From: an uncultured Sphingomonadaceae bacterium
Lineage (GTDB): Bacteria; Pseudomonadota; Alphaproteobacteria; Sphingomonadales; Sphingomonadaceae
Length of the DNA: 64,000 bases
Direction: 5' to 3'
Assembly (NCBI GenBank): GCA_937995515.1
Contig: CALKJZ010000014.1
Coordinates: 1-64,000 of the forward strand
In this document: piece by piece, positions 1-8,693 of the stretch
How positions within the stretch are numbered: the stretch's first letter is position 1
Layout: each line of letters starts with the position of its first letter
Translations under genes and position numbers: made by a program
Notes under the pieces: model-generated
What the model saw: only the letters and a program-made list of their open reading frames with translations
Told to the model about the DNA's origin: nothing
The model's database searches: none

Positions 1-256
1 TCGCCGCCCTTCGGGTCAACGCGGCCTGATCCAGCATCGCATCGGCCAGAAGCCGCTTGAGCCTGGCGTTCTCGCTCTCAAGCTCTCGCAGGCGCCGGGC
101 CTCGGATACCTCCAGGCCTCCATACTTGGCCTTCCAGTTGCAGATCGTCGCTTCAGACACACCGTGCCGCCGGGCAAGATCAGCGGTCTTCGCGCCCGCT
201 TCTGCCTCCTCCAGCACCCCAATGATCTGCTCTTCTGAAAACCTTGCACGCCTCAT
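1..256 (-). CDS. IS3-family transposase OrfA (partial, runs off the window's left edge)
   Basis: Minus-strand translation from ATG at 256: MRRARFSEEQIIGVLEEAEAGAKTADLARRHGVSEATICNWKAKYGGLEVSEARRLRELESENARLKRLLADAMLDQAAL..., a typical IS3 OrfA HTH plus leucine-zipper. The listed ORF 16..249 is a different, spurious frame. Confidence 0.9.
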   Translation of the reverse strand, partial: MRRARFSEEQIIGVLEEAEAGAKTADLARRHGVSEATICNWKAKYGGLEVSEARRLRELESENARLKRLLADAMLDQAALTRRAA

Positions 257-318
257 CGTCTGTCCTTTCTTAAGGCCAGACCCTAATCGTTCGTGGAGGA
301 AAATCAGGGGGTCAGGTC
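1..318 (-). mobile_element. IS3-family insertion sequence #1 (partial), terminus near position 318
   Basis: OrfA preceded by a terminus reading (minus strand from 318) TGACCTGACCCCCTGATTTTCCTCC; the adjacent coding frame is disrupted exactly there. Confidence 0.75.
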
Positions 319-536
319 AAGATGACCGGCCCCTGCCGCTCCTCGGGTGCGTAAGGTCCTAGCAGGTAGAGCTGCGGCAGCGCCTTCATCAGCGCCGGGA
401 GGAGCGGCTTCCAGTGCCCGTCGGCGTCGGTCCACAGCAGCGCTGCCGGCGGCGCCACGCCGTCCGGCGCGCGCAGGCTCGCCGCGAAAGATGCCCTCAG
501 CGCATCGAGCAGGGTTTCGGGCGAGGAACCGGTCAT
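312..536 (-). pseudogene. PglZ-like protein, N-terminal fragment truncated by the IS end
   Basis: MTGSSPETLLDALRASFAASLRAPDGVAPPAALLWTDADGHWKPLLPALMKALPQLYLLGPYAPEERQGPVI|LT*. It resembles the N-terminus of PglZ-domain proteins (…AAxLWxDxxxxWxPLLPxLxxxLPxLxxLGxYxPExRxGPAIWL…). The last two codons and the stop come from the IS terminus. The family call is from memory. Confidence 0.5.
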
Positions 537-1645
537 GGCCGTCTCCCTGGTTTCCGAACCGGTCGGGATCTTGGTGCCGGCAGATGCGATTCCTTTGCAA
601 ACCGTTCAATGAGCCCCGCGGTCTTGGCGATCAGTTCGAGAGAGACCCCCGGCGGAATGGACTCGCCGACGAGGTGAACGGAGACGTAGGACGGGCTCGA
701 TCCGCTGAGGCCGAAGCGTTGGCCGACGATATAAGCGACGGCCTCGGCCTCGACCTCCATCGCGTGATGGCTCAGGTTGGCCCGCGCGGGCCACCAGTTG
801 TCGAAATCGGACCCGAGGTGTCCCAGCAGGATGTGGGCCAATTCGTGCGCGAGGACACCGAAGCGACTGGCATTATCGAGCTCGTCATGCACGACAATCC
901 GCATCTTGCAATCCCCGCTGGCTCGCGCATGGGTGGCGAAGCCCGCGTGGGTGGAAGACAATTCCTTGAAGGTGACGCCGATCTTGTATTTGGCTGCGTT
1001 CGCCACACTGTGCTTGAGCCAGTCTTGCCGGAAGTCACCTGTAAACTTTGCAAACTGCAAGAGATGGTCCGGTACGGGCTCACCAGCCGTCTGATCAAGA
1101 TCGTAGACGAGCATGACCGGATGCATGGGCGCCAGGATCAGCATCGGCCGCGCATCTTCGATAAGATGCCGGTTGAAGCGAGCCCTCCAATCCCGCTCTG
1201 TTGCGTAGAAGCCGCAACTGGGATTCTGCAGTTTGACGAGCATGTTGTTGTACGGCGCGTAATCCCGGAAGCGGCCCATGAACGTGACCATTTCCTGGAA
1301 TGCGGTCGAGGAACGATAGGCCCTGCCTTGTGCGATCAAGGCGTCGATGGTTGACGTGATATCCGGTGGTTCGTTTTCCGTGCCGCGCAAGGCATTGATG
1401 ACCTCGCCGCTTTCGGCGAGAGACCGGCAATAGTCGCGGTCGGCGGTCCGCACGTCGCCACCGCGCGTAAGGAAGGCGAGTGCGGAAGGCAGCTGCCACG
1501 ACGCCTCAGCTCCGATGGCGGCGCGCGCCATGCGCACGAGCTCGAATGGTCCAGGGCGGTGCGCGGTTCGAAAAAGATCGCACAGGAACTGAACGGCCGT
1601 GTCGCTCGCGCTTGTCACGCCGTCGTGCCTAGCGGTTGGGGTCAC
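533..1645 (-). CDS. ImmA/IrrE or ArdC-like zinc metallopeptidase domain protein
   Basis: Contains FGVLAHELAHILLGHLG (HExxH) and a downstream EVEAEAVAYIVGQRFGL helix typical of M78/ArdC-like peptidases. Probable GTG start at 1645 overlaps the TGA of the preceding ORF; its own stop overlaps the next ATG (ATGA at 533-536). Confidence 0.75.
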   Translation of the reverse strand: MTPTARHDGVTSASDTAVQFLCDLFRTAHRPGPFELVRMARAAIGAEASWQLPSALAFLTRGGDVRTADRDYCRSLAESGEVINALRGTENEPPDITSTIDALIAQGRAYRSSTAFQEMVTFMGRFRDYAPYNNMLVKLQNPSCGFYATERDWRARFNRHLIEDARPMLILAPMHPVMLVYDLDQTAGEPVPDHLLQFAKFTGDFRQDWLKHSVANAAKYKIGVTFKELSSTHAGFATHARASGDCKMRIVVHDELDNASRFGVLAHELAHILLGHLGSDFDNWWPARANLSHHAMEVEAEAVAYIVGQRFGLSGSSPSYVSVHLVGESIPPGVSLELIAKTAGLIERFAKESHLPAPRSRPVRKPGRRP

Positions 1646-1744
1646 GGCCTGCCTCCCGTGTCGGCGGCGTGGCGGTCGCGCGCCGCCTGCTTGAAGGTGC
1701 GGGTGTCGTGCAGGTCGTTCCATCGATTGCCGTCGAACTCCCGG
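1642..1744 (-). pseudogene. C-terminal remnant of an unidentified gene upstream of the peptidase, cut at an IS-like end
   Basis: In-frame REFDGNRWNDLHDTRTFKQAARDRHAADTGGRP* ends at a TGA overlapping the peptidase GTG (GTGA). The reading frame enters IS-like terminal sequence at about 1745. Confidence 0.45.
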
Positions 1745-1802
1745 TGACCTGACCACCTGATTTCATCCAGCGGGGATAAGAGCCGGGCGGTTTGTTGCAC
1801 TG

Positions 1803-2703
1803 CTACCCAACCTTGGACCACTTGGGTCTGGAGTTTTCCGCCTTGCTCAGATCCGGTGGGCTGCTTTCACCGGCTGAGTTTGCCAGCATGATCGGGGGGA
1901 TATTCCCGATCGCGCTGTGCGGTCGCTCTTCGTTCTAGTGTCTACGCCACGCCTCCAGCTTTTCGCAAGCATCTTGCATCGACAGGAACCAGTGAGCGTT
2001 CAGGCATTCGCTGCGCAGCTTGCTGTTGAACGCTTCGATAAACGCATTGTCTGTGGGCTTGCCAGGGCGGGAGAAGACCAGGATCACACCGCGCTGGTAA
2101 GCCCACAGATCCATGTCCCGAGAGATGAACTCGCTGCCATTGTCCACCCTGATCGTCTTCGGATAGCCGATCTCCCTGCATGCCCGATCCAGAGCCGCGA
2201 CCACGTCCGCGCCGCGATAGCTGAACCGGGGATCGACCTCTGGCGATAGCCGGGAGTAGGTATCGACCACGGTCAGGATGCGCAGCTTGCGGCCCGTCGC
2301 CAGCTGATCGTGAACAAAGTCCATCGCCCAGACATCGTTCGGTCGGATTGCAAGAGCACGGTCTTCGCGCAGCTTCGTCTTGACCCGCCGCCTAGGCGTC
2401 TTGTTGCGCAGCTGCAGGCCCAGCTCCCTGTAAAGCCGATAGACCTTCGTCATGTTCACGGACCAGCCATCGCGGCGCAGGATGCAATACACCTGCCGGT
2501 AGCCATAGCGGACGGGCGTCTCGCAAATCTCCTTGATGCGCTTGTTCAGGAAGGCCGGATCGATGCGGCGGGACTGGTAATGATAGGTCGAACGATCGAA
2601 GTGCAGTGCGGCACACGCCCTGCGGATCGTAACCTGCCAGTCCTGCCGAACCGCGTCGATAATCTCGCGCTTGCGATCCCGCCTCAGAGCCTTCGTTTGA
2701 CAA
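1803..2703 (-). pseudogene. IS3-family transposase OrfB (DDE integrase core) with in-frame nonsense codon at 1935-1937
   Basis: Frame reads ...QTKALRRDRKREIIDAVRQDWQVTIRRACAALHFDRSTYHYQ...VWAMDFVHDQLATG...IRVDNGSEFISRDM...AFIEAFNSKLRSECL...AWRRH*NEERPHSAIGNIPPIMLANSAGESSPPDLSKAENSRPKWSKVG*. DDE residues are intact; a TAG interrupts the conserved YNEERPHSAIG motif. Confidence 0.85.
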
Positions 2704-3011
2704 CATACTGCAGCATCTCGCGATCCAGCGTCAGGTCCGCAACGATCCTTTTCAGGCGGCTGTTCTCGTCTTCCAGTTCACGCAGCCGCCGCATCTCAGA
2801 TGGCAGCAGCCCCGCACATTTCTTCTTCCAGTTGAAGAAGGTCGCCTGGCTGATCCCTGCCTTGCGGCAGACTTGAGCGACGGGCGTGCCTTCCTCGCCC
2901 TGCCTGATGACGAACGCCTTCTGCGCGTCCGTGAACCTCGATGCCTGCACGCCAAACCTCCTTGGCTAGCCAAGGAAACCCACGGCCGAAAACTCTACCC
3001 ACAAATGGTCA
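1814..3011 (-). mobile_element. IS3-family insertion sequence #2
   Basis: OrfA plus OrfB in a -1 frame arrangement. Imperfect terminal inverted repeats: TGGACCACTTGGGTCTGGAGTTTTCCGCC (plus strand from 1814) and TGACCATTTGTGGGTAGAGTTTTCGGCC (minus strand from 3011). Confidence 0.75.
2684..2950 (-). CDS. IS3-family transposase OrfA
   Basis: MQASRFTDAQKAFVIRQGEEGTPVAQVCRKAGISQATFFNWKKKCAGLLPSEMRRLRELEDENSRLKRIVADLTLDREMLQYVVKRRL. Confidence 0.93.
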   Translation of the reverse strand: MQASRFTDAQKAFVIRQGEEGTPVAQVCRKAGISQATFFNWKKKCAGLLPSEMRRLRELEDENSRLKRIVADLTLDREMLQYVVKRRL

Positions 3012-3334
3012 AGTTTTCAGGAGGCAGAGCAAGCCACGGTCGACGCCGGTTCCGAAGCCGCTGCACCTCAACCTGCGCCAATGCCGCGAGGGCGAAAAGC
3101 GTGAACAGGCGAAGGTCGAGCCAGGCAGGTCCGGCTCCCAACACAAGCGCGATACCACCGAACAGGATAAGGAGCAGCAAACCCCAAAAGATCAGGCGGG
3201 GCCAGGTCGCCCGCCACGCGCGTGCGCTGGCATAATGCACCCGCGCTCGCTGGGTCGCGTCCCAACTACCAGCATTCTCCGTCCCCAGCGAACGCCAGAA
3301 GGCCAGGTGCAGTGGAAGTCCGGGCGGCGGCATG
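2995..3334 (-). pseudogene. Small two-TM membrane protein, C-terminus truncated/chimeric with the IS#2 end
   Basis: ...LIFWGLLLLILFGGIALVLGAGPAWLDLRLFTLFALAALAQVEVQRLRNRRRPWLALPPENLTICG*; the last residues and stop are encoded by the IS terminus. Confidence 0.5.
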
Positions 3335-3522
3335 CCTTCTAGAATAGTGCCAGATGGCACGCAACCGAAGGGCCGGATTGGCCGCGATTCGACCGCCTTG
3401 CCTCACCCCGACAGGCCTAGAGGACATCGCATCACGAGCCAAACGGTGCCGCAAGCCTGCACTTACATTTCACTTAAGGCGCCGATCGTCCCGGACCACA
3501 ACTTGCTAAGTCGTTGAAAAGA

Positions 3523-3599
3523 TGGCGCACCCGACACGATTCGAACGTGTGACCTTTGCCTTCGGAGGGCAACGCTCTATCCAGCTGAGCTACGGGTGC
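3523..3599 (-). tRNA. tRNA-Arg (anticodon CCG), CCA encoded
   Basis: Minus strand GCACCCGTAGCTCAGCTGGATAGAGCGTTGCCCTCCGAAGGCAAAGGTCACACGTTCGAATCGTGTCGGGTGCGCCA: acceptor stem GCACCCG/CGGGTGC, anticodon loop CTCCGAA, T-arm GTTCGAATC. Confidence 0.95.
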
Positions 3600-3703
3600 G
3601 TGGCTGCGGCACCTGCGAACCGGTGCCGCAAATGTCAAGGGCGGCCTCGACCGGGCCTCGCTCCTCCGACGGGAGAGGCGCAGGCGCGAGGACCCGCCGG
3701 GGC

Positions 3704-4795
3704 TCAGAGAAGATGGCCCTGCCGGTCGCGCTTGGTGGCGAGATAATGGGCGTTGTGGGGATTGGCGCCGAGCGCGTGCGGCACGCGCTCCACCACCGCG
3801 ATGCCTGCCTCCTCGAGCGCGGCGAGCTTGGCGGGATTGTTGGTCAGCAGGCGAACGCGCGCGACGCCGAGCGCCTTCAGCATGGCGGCGGCGAGCTCGA
3901 GATCGCGCTCGTCCTCCTCGAAGCCGAGGCGCAGGTTGGCCTCGAGCGTATCGAACCCCTGGTCCTGCAGCGCATAGGCCCGCAGCTTGTTCATGAGGCC
4001 GATGCCCCGCCCTTCCTGCTGGAGATAGAGGAGGATTCCGCCCTCGGCGGCGAGGCGGCGGACGGCGCCGCGCAGCTGCGGCCCGCAATCGCACTTGAGA
4101 CTGCCCAGGACGTCGCCTGTCAGACAGGCGCTGTGCAGGCGCACCAGCGGCACGTCTCCTGGCCGCCCGATGCGCAGCGCAAGGTGCTCGGGGCCGCCGT
4201 CGGTCGGGCGGAACGCGACGACGGCCGTCTCCTCGGCGCCCTCCAGCGGCAGCGCCGCGCGGGCGACGATTGCAAGCCGGGGCGCGCGCCTCCAGCGGAG
4301 GATCGCCTCGGCTTCGGCGGCAAGCCGCCCTGGTGCGCCCGCGCCGGCCGGCGCTGCAAAGAGCGCGGGCAGGAGCCCCGCGCGCTTGGCCAGCCGGATG
4401 CCGGCCTCGGCGGCGCGAAGCTCGGCCCCCGGCTGACGGGTGGGGAAGGGCCCCCTCAGCGGTGCGGCAAGGTCGGTTGCTGGATCGGCTGCGGCCATGC
4501 TTGCCACGAGATCGAGCCAGTCCGCCCGGGTGACAAAGACCACGCGCGCGCCGGCCGCTGCGCGCTGGTTCACGATCCTGAGGGTCGCTGCCCGCTCGGG
4601 TGTGAGCAGCAGGTCCGCCCGGCCGGAGGTTTCCAGCGCGGCAAGGCTCGGAGCGGTTGCAAGTTCGGCGGCCAGCACGTCGAGCGCCTCGCCGCCGTCG
4701 CGGATGGTGACGATCTCGCCCCGGCGCAGGTCGTCGGCCGCGCGGGCGAGCGCAAGGTCGGATGCGATGTCGGGGGCCGGGGCGCGAGGGGGCAT
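3704..4795 (-). CDS. ribA: GTP cyclohydrolase II with N-terminal extension
   Basis: [27 protein letters not shown]...[36 protein letters not shown] motifs. Confidence 0.93.
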   Translation of the reverse strand: MPPRAPAPDIASDLALARAADDLRRGEIVTIRDGGEALDVLAAELATAPSLAALETSGRADLLLTPERAATLRIVNQRAAAGARVVFVTRADWLDLVASMAAADPATDLAAPLRGPFPTRQPGAELRAAEAGIRLAKRAGLLPALFAAPAGAGAPGRLAAEAEAILRWRRAPRLAIVARAALPLEGAEETAVVAFRPTDGGPEHLALRIGRPGDVPLVRLHSACLTGDVLGSLKCDCGPQLRGAVRRLAAEGGILLYLQQEGRGIGLMNKLRAYALQDQGFDTLEANLRLGFEEDERDLELAAAMLKALGVARVRLLTNNPAKLAALEEAGIAVVERVPHALGANPHNAHYLATKRDRQGHLL

Positions 4796-4799
4796 CGGC

Positions 4800-5603
4800 T
4801 CAGAAGCGGAAGGTGGCAAGGATCGGCACATGGTCGGACGGGCGCTGCCAGCCGCGCGCGGCGCGCAGCGTCTCGACCGCGCAGGCCTGGGCGGCGATTG
4901 CCGGCGAGGCCCAGACATGGTCGAGCCGTCGCCCGCGGTCGGAGGCCGCCCAGTCGAGCGCGCGGTAGCTCCACCATGTGTAGAGCGGCTCGGGCGCCGG
5001 CACGAAGCGGCGGCCGAGGTCCACCCAGCCGTGGCTGGCCTGCAGCGCGCCGAGCGTTTCCACCTCGACCGGCGTGTGGCTGACGACATCGAGCAGCGCC
5101 TTGTGGTTCCACACATCCTCGGGCAGGGGCGCGATGTTGAGATCGCCCACAAGGATGGCGGGCTCGGCAAGGGCAGCCGACCATTCGGTCATGCGGGCAA
5201 GGAAATCGAGCTTCTGGCCGAACTTCGGATTGGCCGCGCGATCGGGAATGTCGCCGCCCGCGGGCACATAGACATTGTGCAGCAGCACGCCGTTGGGCAG
5301 GCGCGCTGCGAGGTGCCGGGCCTCGCCATTGGCCTGCCAGTCCATCACCGGCTCGGCAGCCAGCGGCAGGCGGGACGCAATCGCCACGCCGTGGTGCATG
5401 GGCTGGCCATTGAGCAGGATGTGGCCGAAGCCGGCCGCCTCGAGGACCGCCCGGGGAAAGGCGCCGTTGGCGCACTTGGTCTCCTGCAGGCAGAGGATGT
5501 CGACCGCGCGCGCGGCGAGCAGCTCGGCGACGAGATGGGGGCGGGCCCGGATGGAGTTGATGTTCCAGCTGGCGATGGTGAGGTGGCTGTCGGGCGCGCG
5601 CAT
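4800..5603 (-). CDS. xthA: Exodeoxyribonuclease III
   Basis: [13 protein letters not shown]..., [38 protein letters not shown] motifs. Confidence 0.95.
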   Translation of the reverse strand: MRAPDSHLTIASWNINSIRARPHLVAELLAARAVDILCLQETKCANGAFPRAVLEAAGFGHILLNGQPMHHGVAIASRLPLAAEPVMDWQANGEARHLAARLPNGVLLHNVYVPAGGDIPDRAANPKFGQKLDFLARMTEWSAALAEPAILVGDLNIAPLPEDVWNHKALLDVVSHTPVEVETLGALQASHGWVDLGRRFVPAPEPLYTWWSYRALDWAASDRGRRLDHVWASPAIAAQACAVETLRAARGWQRPSDHVPILATFRF

Positions 5604-5916
5604 GGCGTGCATCTGAGCGGCAGCACCCGGGGATGCAAGCCGCGTGCTGGCCGGGCGAGGTGCACGGGTGCAGGGCGTGGCGCGGTGGGTTCGTGGCGCG
5701 GCGGGAGGGCAGGCGGGTTTGCCGCCCGGAAGGATTTGGCCCCCGCTCCGGGGGCAAGGAGCGGGGGCCGGGGTCATGCGTTCGTCACGCAATCCGGCAG
5801 GAAGGGTCGGGCAACAGGGGGCAAAATCCCGACGGCTTCGCTGCCGATGAAAGCCTATTACGCGCTGGGAGATTGCACAAGCATGAACGGAGGCCCGACA
5901 TCCGGGCCCGGTTCCG

Positions 5917-6573
5917 TCATCGCCCACGGCCGGCCGGGCCGGGCCGCCGGCGCGGATCGTCGAAGCCGAACCGGGTTTTCGACACATCGACGTTCCACTG
6001 CACATTCTCGAGCCGGACCCGGGTGAGGTTGTTCTGGGCATCGACGACCTCCCAGCCGGCGAGCATCAGCCCGCCCGGCGCGCCGGCACGTCGCTCGAGG
6101 AGGAAGGTGATTCGCCCGAACTCGGGCCGCGCCGGGTCCTCTGCCCGGACTGCGATGCGGCCCGGCACCGGCGATTCGGCCTCTGGCAGCACCCGCGCGA
6201 TGCGCGACAGGTCGGCTGCCGGATCGAGCAGCACCCCGAGCGGCGTCGACCGGATCGGCCATTGCGAGACCTGCCGCACGCGGTAGTCGACAAAGCTGAG
6301 CGTGCGGCCATCGGCGACAACGAGGATGGGCGATTGCGGCCCATAGTCGAACCGCGCCTGCCCGGGTCTCCGGATCACCATGCGGCCGGTTGCGGCCTGG
6401 CCGTTTCCGGCCACCTGGGTGAAATCGGCGGTCATGGTGCGGGTTGCGGCAAGCGCGGCCCCGACCTCGGCGAGGGTTGCGCTCCGCGCGGCGGCGGGGG
6501 CCGAGACGGCGACGGCCGTGGCAAGTGCAAGCGCGACAGCGCGGCTGGTTGTGGATGGCATGGCCGCGCTCAT
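5917..6573 (-). CDS. lolA: Outer-membrane lipoprotein carrier protein LolA family
   Basis: Signal peptide; TMTADFTQVAGNGQAATGRMVIRRPGQARFDY...VADGRTLSFVDYRVRQVSQWPI. Confidence 0.85.
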   Translation of the reverse strand: MSAAMPSTTSRAVALALATAVAVSAPAAARSATLAEVGAALAATRTMTADFTQVAGNGQAATGRMVIRRPGQARFDYGPQSPILVVADGRTLSFVDYRVRQVSQWPIRSTPLGVLLDPAADLSRIARVLPEAESPVPGRIAVRAEDPARPEFGRITFLLERRAGAPGGLMLAGWEVVDAQNNLTRVRLENVQWNVDVSKTRFGFDDPRRRPGPAGRGR

Positions 6574-7259
6574 CGGGCCGGGGCGTTGAACCGCCGTTGA
6601 ACCTGCGCGAGGGCCGCCTCGAACTGGTGGAAGCCGTCGATCACGGCATCGGCGCCAAGCGAGTCAACCGGCACCGTCGAATAGCCGTGGCGCACCAGGA
6701 TGAGCGGGATGCCGGCGGCGTCTGCAGTCCTTGCATCGGTGAGGGAATCGCCCGTGAAGACCGACGCCCCGGGGCGGCCGCCGGCGCGTGCGATCGTCTG
6801 CAGGAGGTGCAGGGGATCGGGCTTGCGCACGGGAAGCGTGTCCGCGCCGAGCAGGGCCTGAAACCGCTGTTGCCAGCCGAATGCGGCAAGGAGCGTGCGG
6901 GCCAGGGCTTCGGGCTTGTTGGTGCAGATGGCAAGCCGGCCGCCGGCCAGGGCCAGACGCTCGAGGAGAGCCTCCGCATGGGGAAAGGGCCGGCTGTGGA
7001 CGGCAATGTTGGCGGCATAGAAGGCGAGGAACGGCCCGACCCCGGCTTCGACCAGCGCCTCGTCGGCCGGCCCGCTGGCGCCGAGGCCCCGGCGCAGCAG
7101 CGCGCGCGCCCCTTCGCCCACCATGGCGCGCACCGACTCCGCCGGCACCGGCGGGCGGTCGAGCACGCCGAGCGCGTGGTTGAGCGCAGCGGCAAGGTCG
7201 GCTGCGGTGTCGACCAGTGTGCCATCGAGATCGAACACGAAGGTGATGCCGGCGGCCAT
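6570..7259 (-). CDS. gph: Phosphoglycolate phosphatase (HAD)
   Basis: FVFDLDGTLVDTAADL..., ICTNKP, KPDPLHLL, VFTGDSLTDARTADAAGIPLILVRHGY. Confidence 0.9.
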   Translation of the reverse strand: MAAGITFVFDLDGTLVDTAADLAAALNHALGVLDRPPVPAESVRAMVGEGARALLRRGLGASGPADEALVEAGVGPFLAFYAANIAVHSRPFPHAEALLERLALAGGRLAICTNKPEALARTLLAAFGWQQRFQALLGADTLPVRKPDPLHLLQTIARAGGRPGASVFTGDSLTDARTADAAGIPLILVRHGYSTVPVDSLGADAVIDGFHQFEAALAQVQRRFNAPAR

Positions 7260-7340
7260 GGCAGGCCTGTGGCCGCTTCGGCACGGGCAGGGCAAGGGGC
7301 TCCTTTTCTCGCGCTGCCGGCTGTGGCAGGGCGCGGGTGG

Positions 7341-8693
7341 ATGACCGACCGCCCGCTTGCCGTGATCTGCCTCGCCGCCGGCCGCGGCACGCGAATGCAA
7401 TCGTCGCTGCACAAGGTGCTGCACCCGATCGGCGGCCAGCCCATGCTGTTCCACCTGCTCGACAGCGTCGCGCGGCTTGCGCCGGCGCGCGCGATCGTGG
7501 TGGTCGGCGACCGCGGCGAGCAGGTGGAGGAGGCCTTGCGCGGGCGCGGGGTGGAGACGGTGCGGCAGGAGCCGCAGCTCGGCACCGGCCATGCGGTGCA
7601 GCAGGCCGGTCCGGCGCTCGCCGACTTTGCCGGCGACATCCTGATCCTGTTCGGCGACGCGCCATTCGTCCGCACCGAAACCATGGCCGCGATGCGCGAG
7701 GCGCTCGCCCGGGGCGCCGATCTCGTCGTGCTCGGCTTCCGGCCCGCCGAGCCGGGCGCCTATGGGCGGATTGTCGCCGACGCCGGGGGCGGGATCCTGC
7801 GCATGGTCGAGGCACGGGATGCGACGCCCGAGGAACTGGCCATCCCGCTGTGCAACGCCGGGCCGATGGCGGTCCGCTCGGAGCGGCTGTGGGCGCTGCT
7901 CGGCCGGGTGGGCAACCGCAACGTTGCGGGCGAATATTATCTTCCCGACATCGTGGGCCTCGGCCGCGCCGAGGGCCTCAGCGTGCAGGTGGTGGAGGCC
8001 GAAGAGGCCGAGCTTTTGGGCGTGAACAGCCGCGCCGAGCTCGCGGCCGCCGAGGCGGCCTTCCAGGCCCGCGCGCGCGCGGCGGCGATGGCGGCCGGCG
8101 TGACCCTCGTTGCGCCCGAGACCGTGATATTCGCCCACGATACGGTGCTGGAGCCGGACGTGACGGTCGAGCCGTTCGTGGTGTTCGCACCGGGCGTTGT
8201 GGTGGAGACCGGCTCGAAGGTGCGCAGCCATTCGCATCTCGAGGGCGCGCGCGTGGGCCCGGGCTGCGAGGTGGGGCCGTTTGCGCGGCTGCGGCCGGGG
8301 ACGGTGCTGGAGGCGGAGGCAAAGGTGGGCAATTTCGTCGAGACCAAGAACGCGCGCCTCGGCGCGGGCGCCAAGGCCAACCACCTCAGCTATCTGGGCG
8401 ATGCGACCATCGGCGCGCGCGCGAACATTGGGGCTGGCACCATCACCTGCAACTACGACGGCTTTGCCAAGCACCAGACGCGGATCGGGGCCGGCGCGTT
8501 CATCGGCTCCAACAGCGCGCTGGTGGCGCCCGTCTCGATCGGGGCGGGGGCGATCGTTGGCGCGGGCAGCGTGATCGTGCGCGACGTGGCCGACGACGCG
8601 CTCGCTGTCGCGCGGGGAGCGCAGGAGGAGCGGGCCGGCCTTGCGGCGCGGTTCCGCGCGGCGCGTGCGGCCGCCAGCGGCAAGACGCGCTGA
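7341..8693 (+). CDS. glmU: Bifunctional UDP-GlcNAc pyrophosphorylase / GlcN-1-P acetyltransferase
   Basis: LAAGRGTRMQSSLHKVLHPIGGQPM, left-handed beta-helix hexapeptides, NCDYDG-like TCNYDGFAKHQTRIG. Confidence 0.96.
   Translation: MTDRPLAVICLAAGRGTRMQSSLHKVLHPIGGQPMLFHLLDSVARLAPARAIVVVGDRGEQVEEALRGRGVETVRQEPQLGTGHAVQQAGPALADFAGDILILFGDAPFVRTETMAAMREALARGADLVVLGFRPAEPGAYGRIVADAGGGILRMVEARDATPEELAIPLCNAGPMAVRSERLWALLGRVGNRNVAGEYYLPDIVGLGRAEGLSVQVVEAEEAELLGVNSRAELAAAEAAFQARARAAAMAAGVTLVAPETVIFAHDTVLEPDVTVEPFVVFAPGVVVETGSKVRSHSHLEGARVGPGCEVGPFARLRPGTVLEAEAKVGNFVETKNARLGAGAKANHLSYLGDATIGARANIGAGTITCNYDGFAKHQTRIGAGAFIGSNSALVAPVSIGAGAIVGAGSVIVRDVADDALAVARGAQEERAGLAARFRAARAAASGKTR

Noticed and set aside
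347-1354. 335-aa plus-strand ORF opposite the metallopeptidase
   Set aside because: The minus strand carries HExxH and coupled start/stop junctions; the plus frame has no domain features.
2392-2706. 104-aa minus-strand ORF (MLSNEGSEAG...) within IS#2
   Set aside because: Wrong frame of orfB; the true OrfB frame is the one with QTKALRRDRKREIIDAV...DDE motifs.
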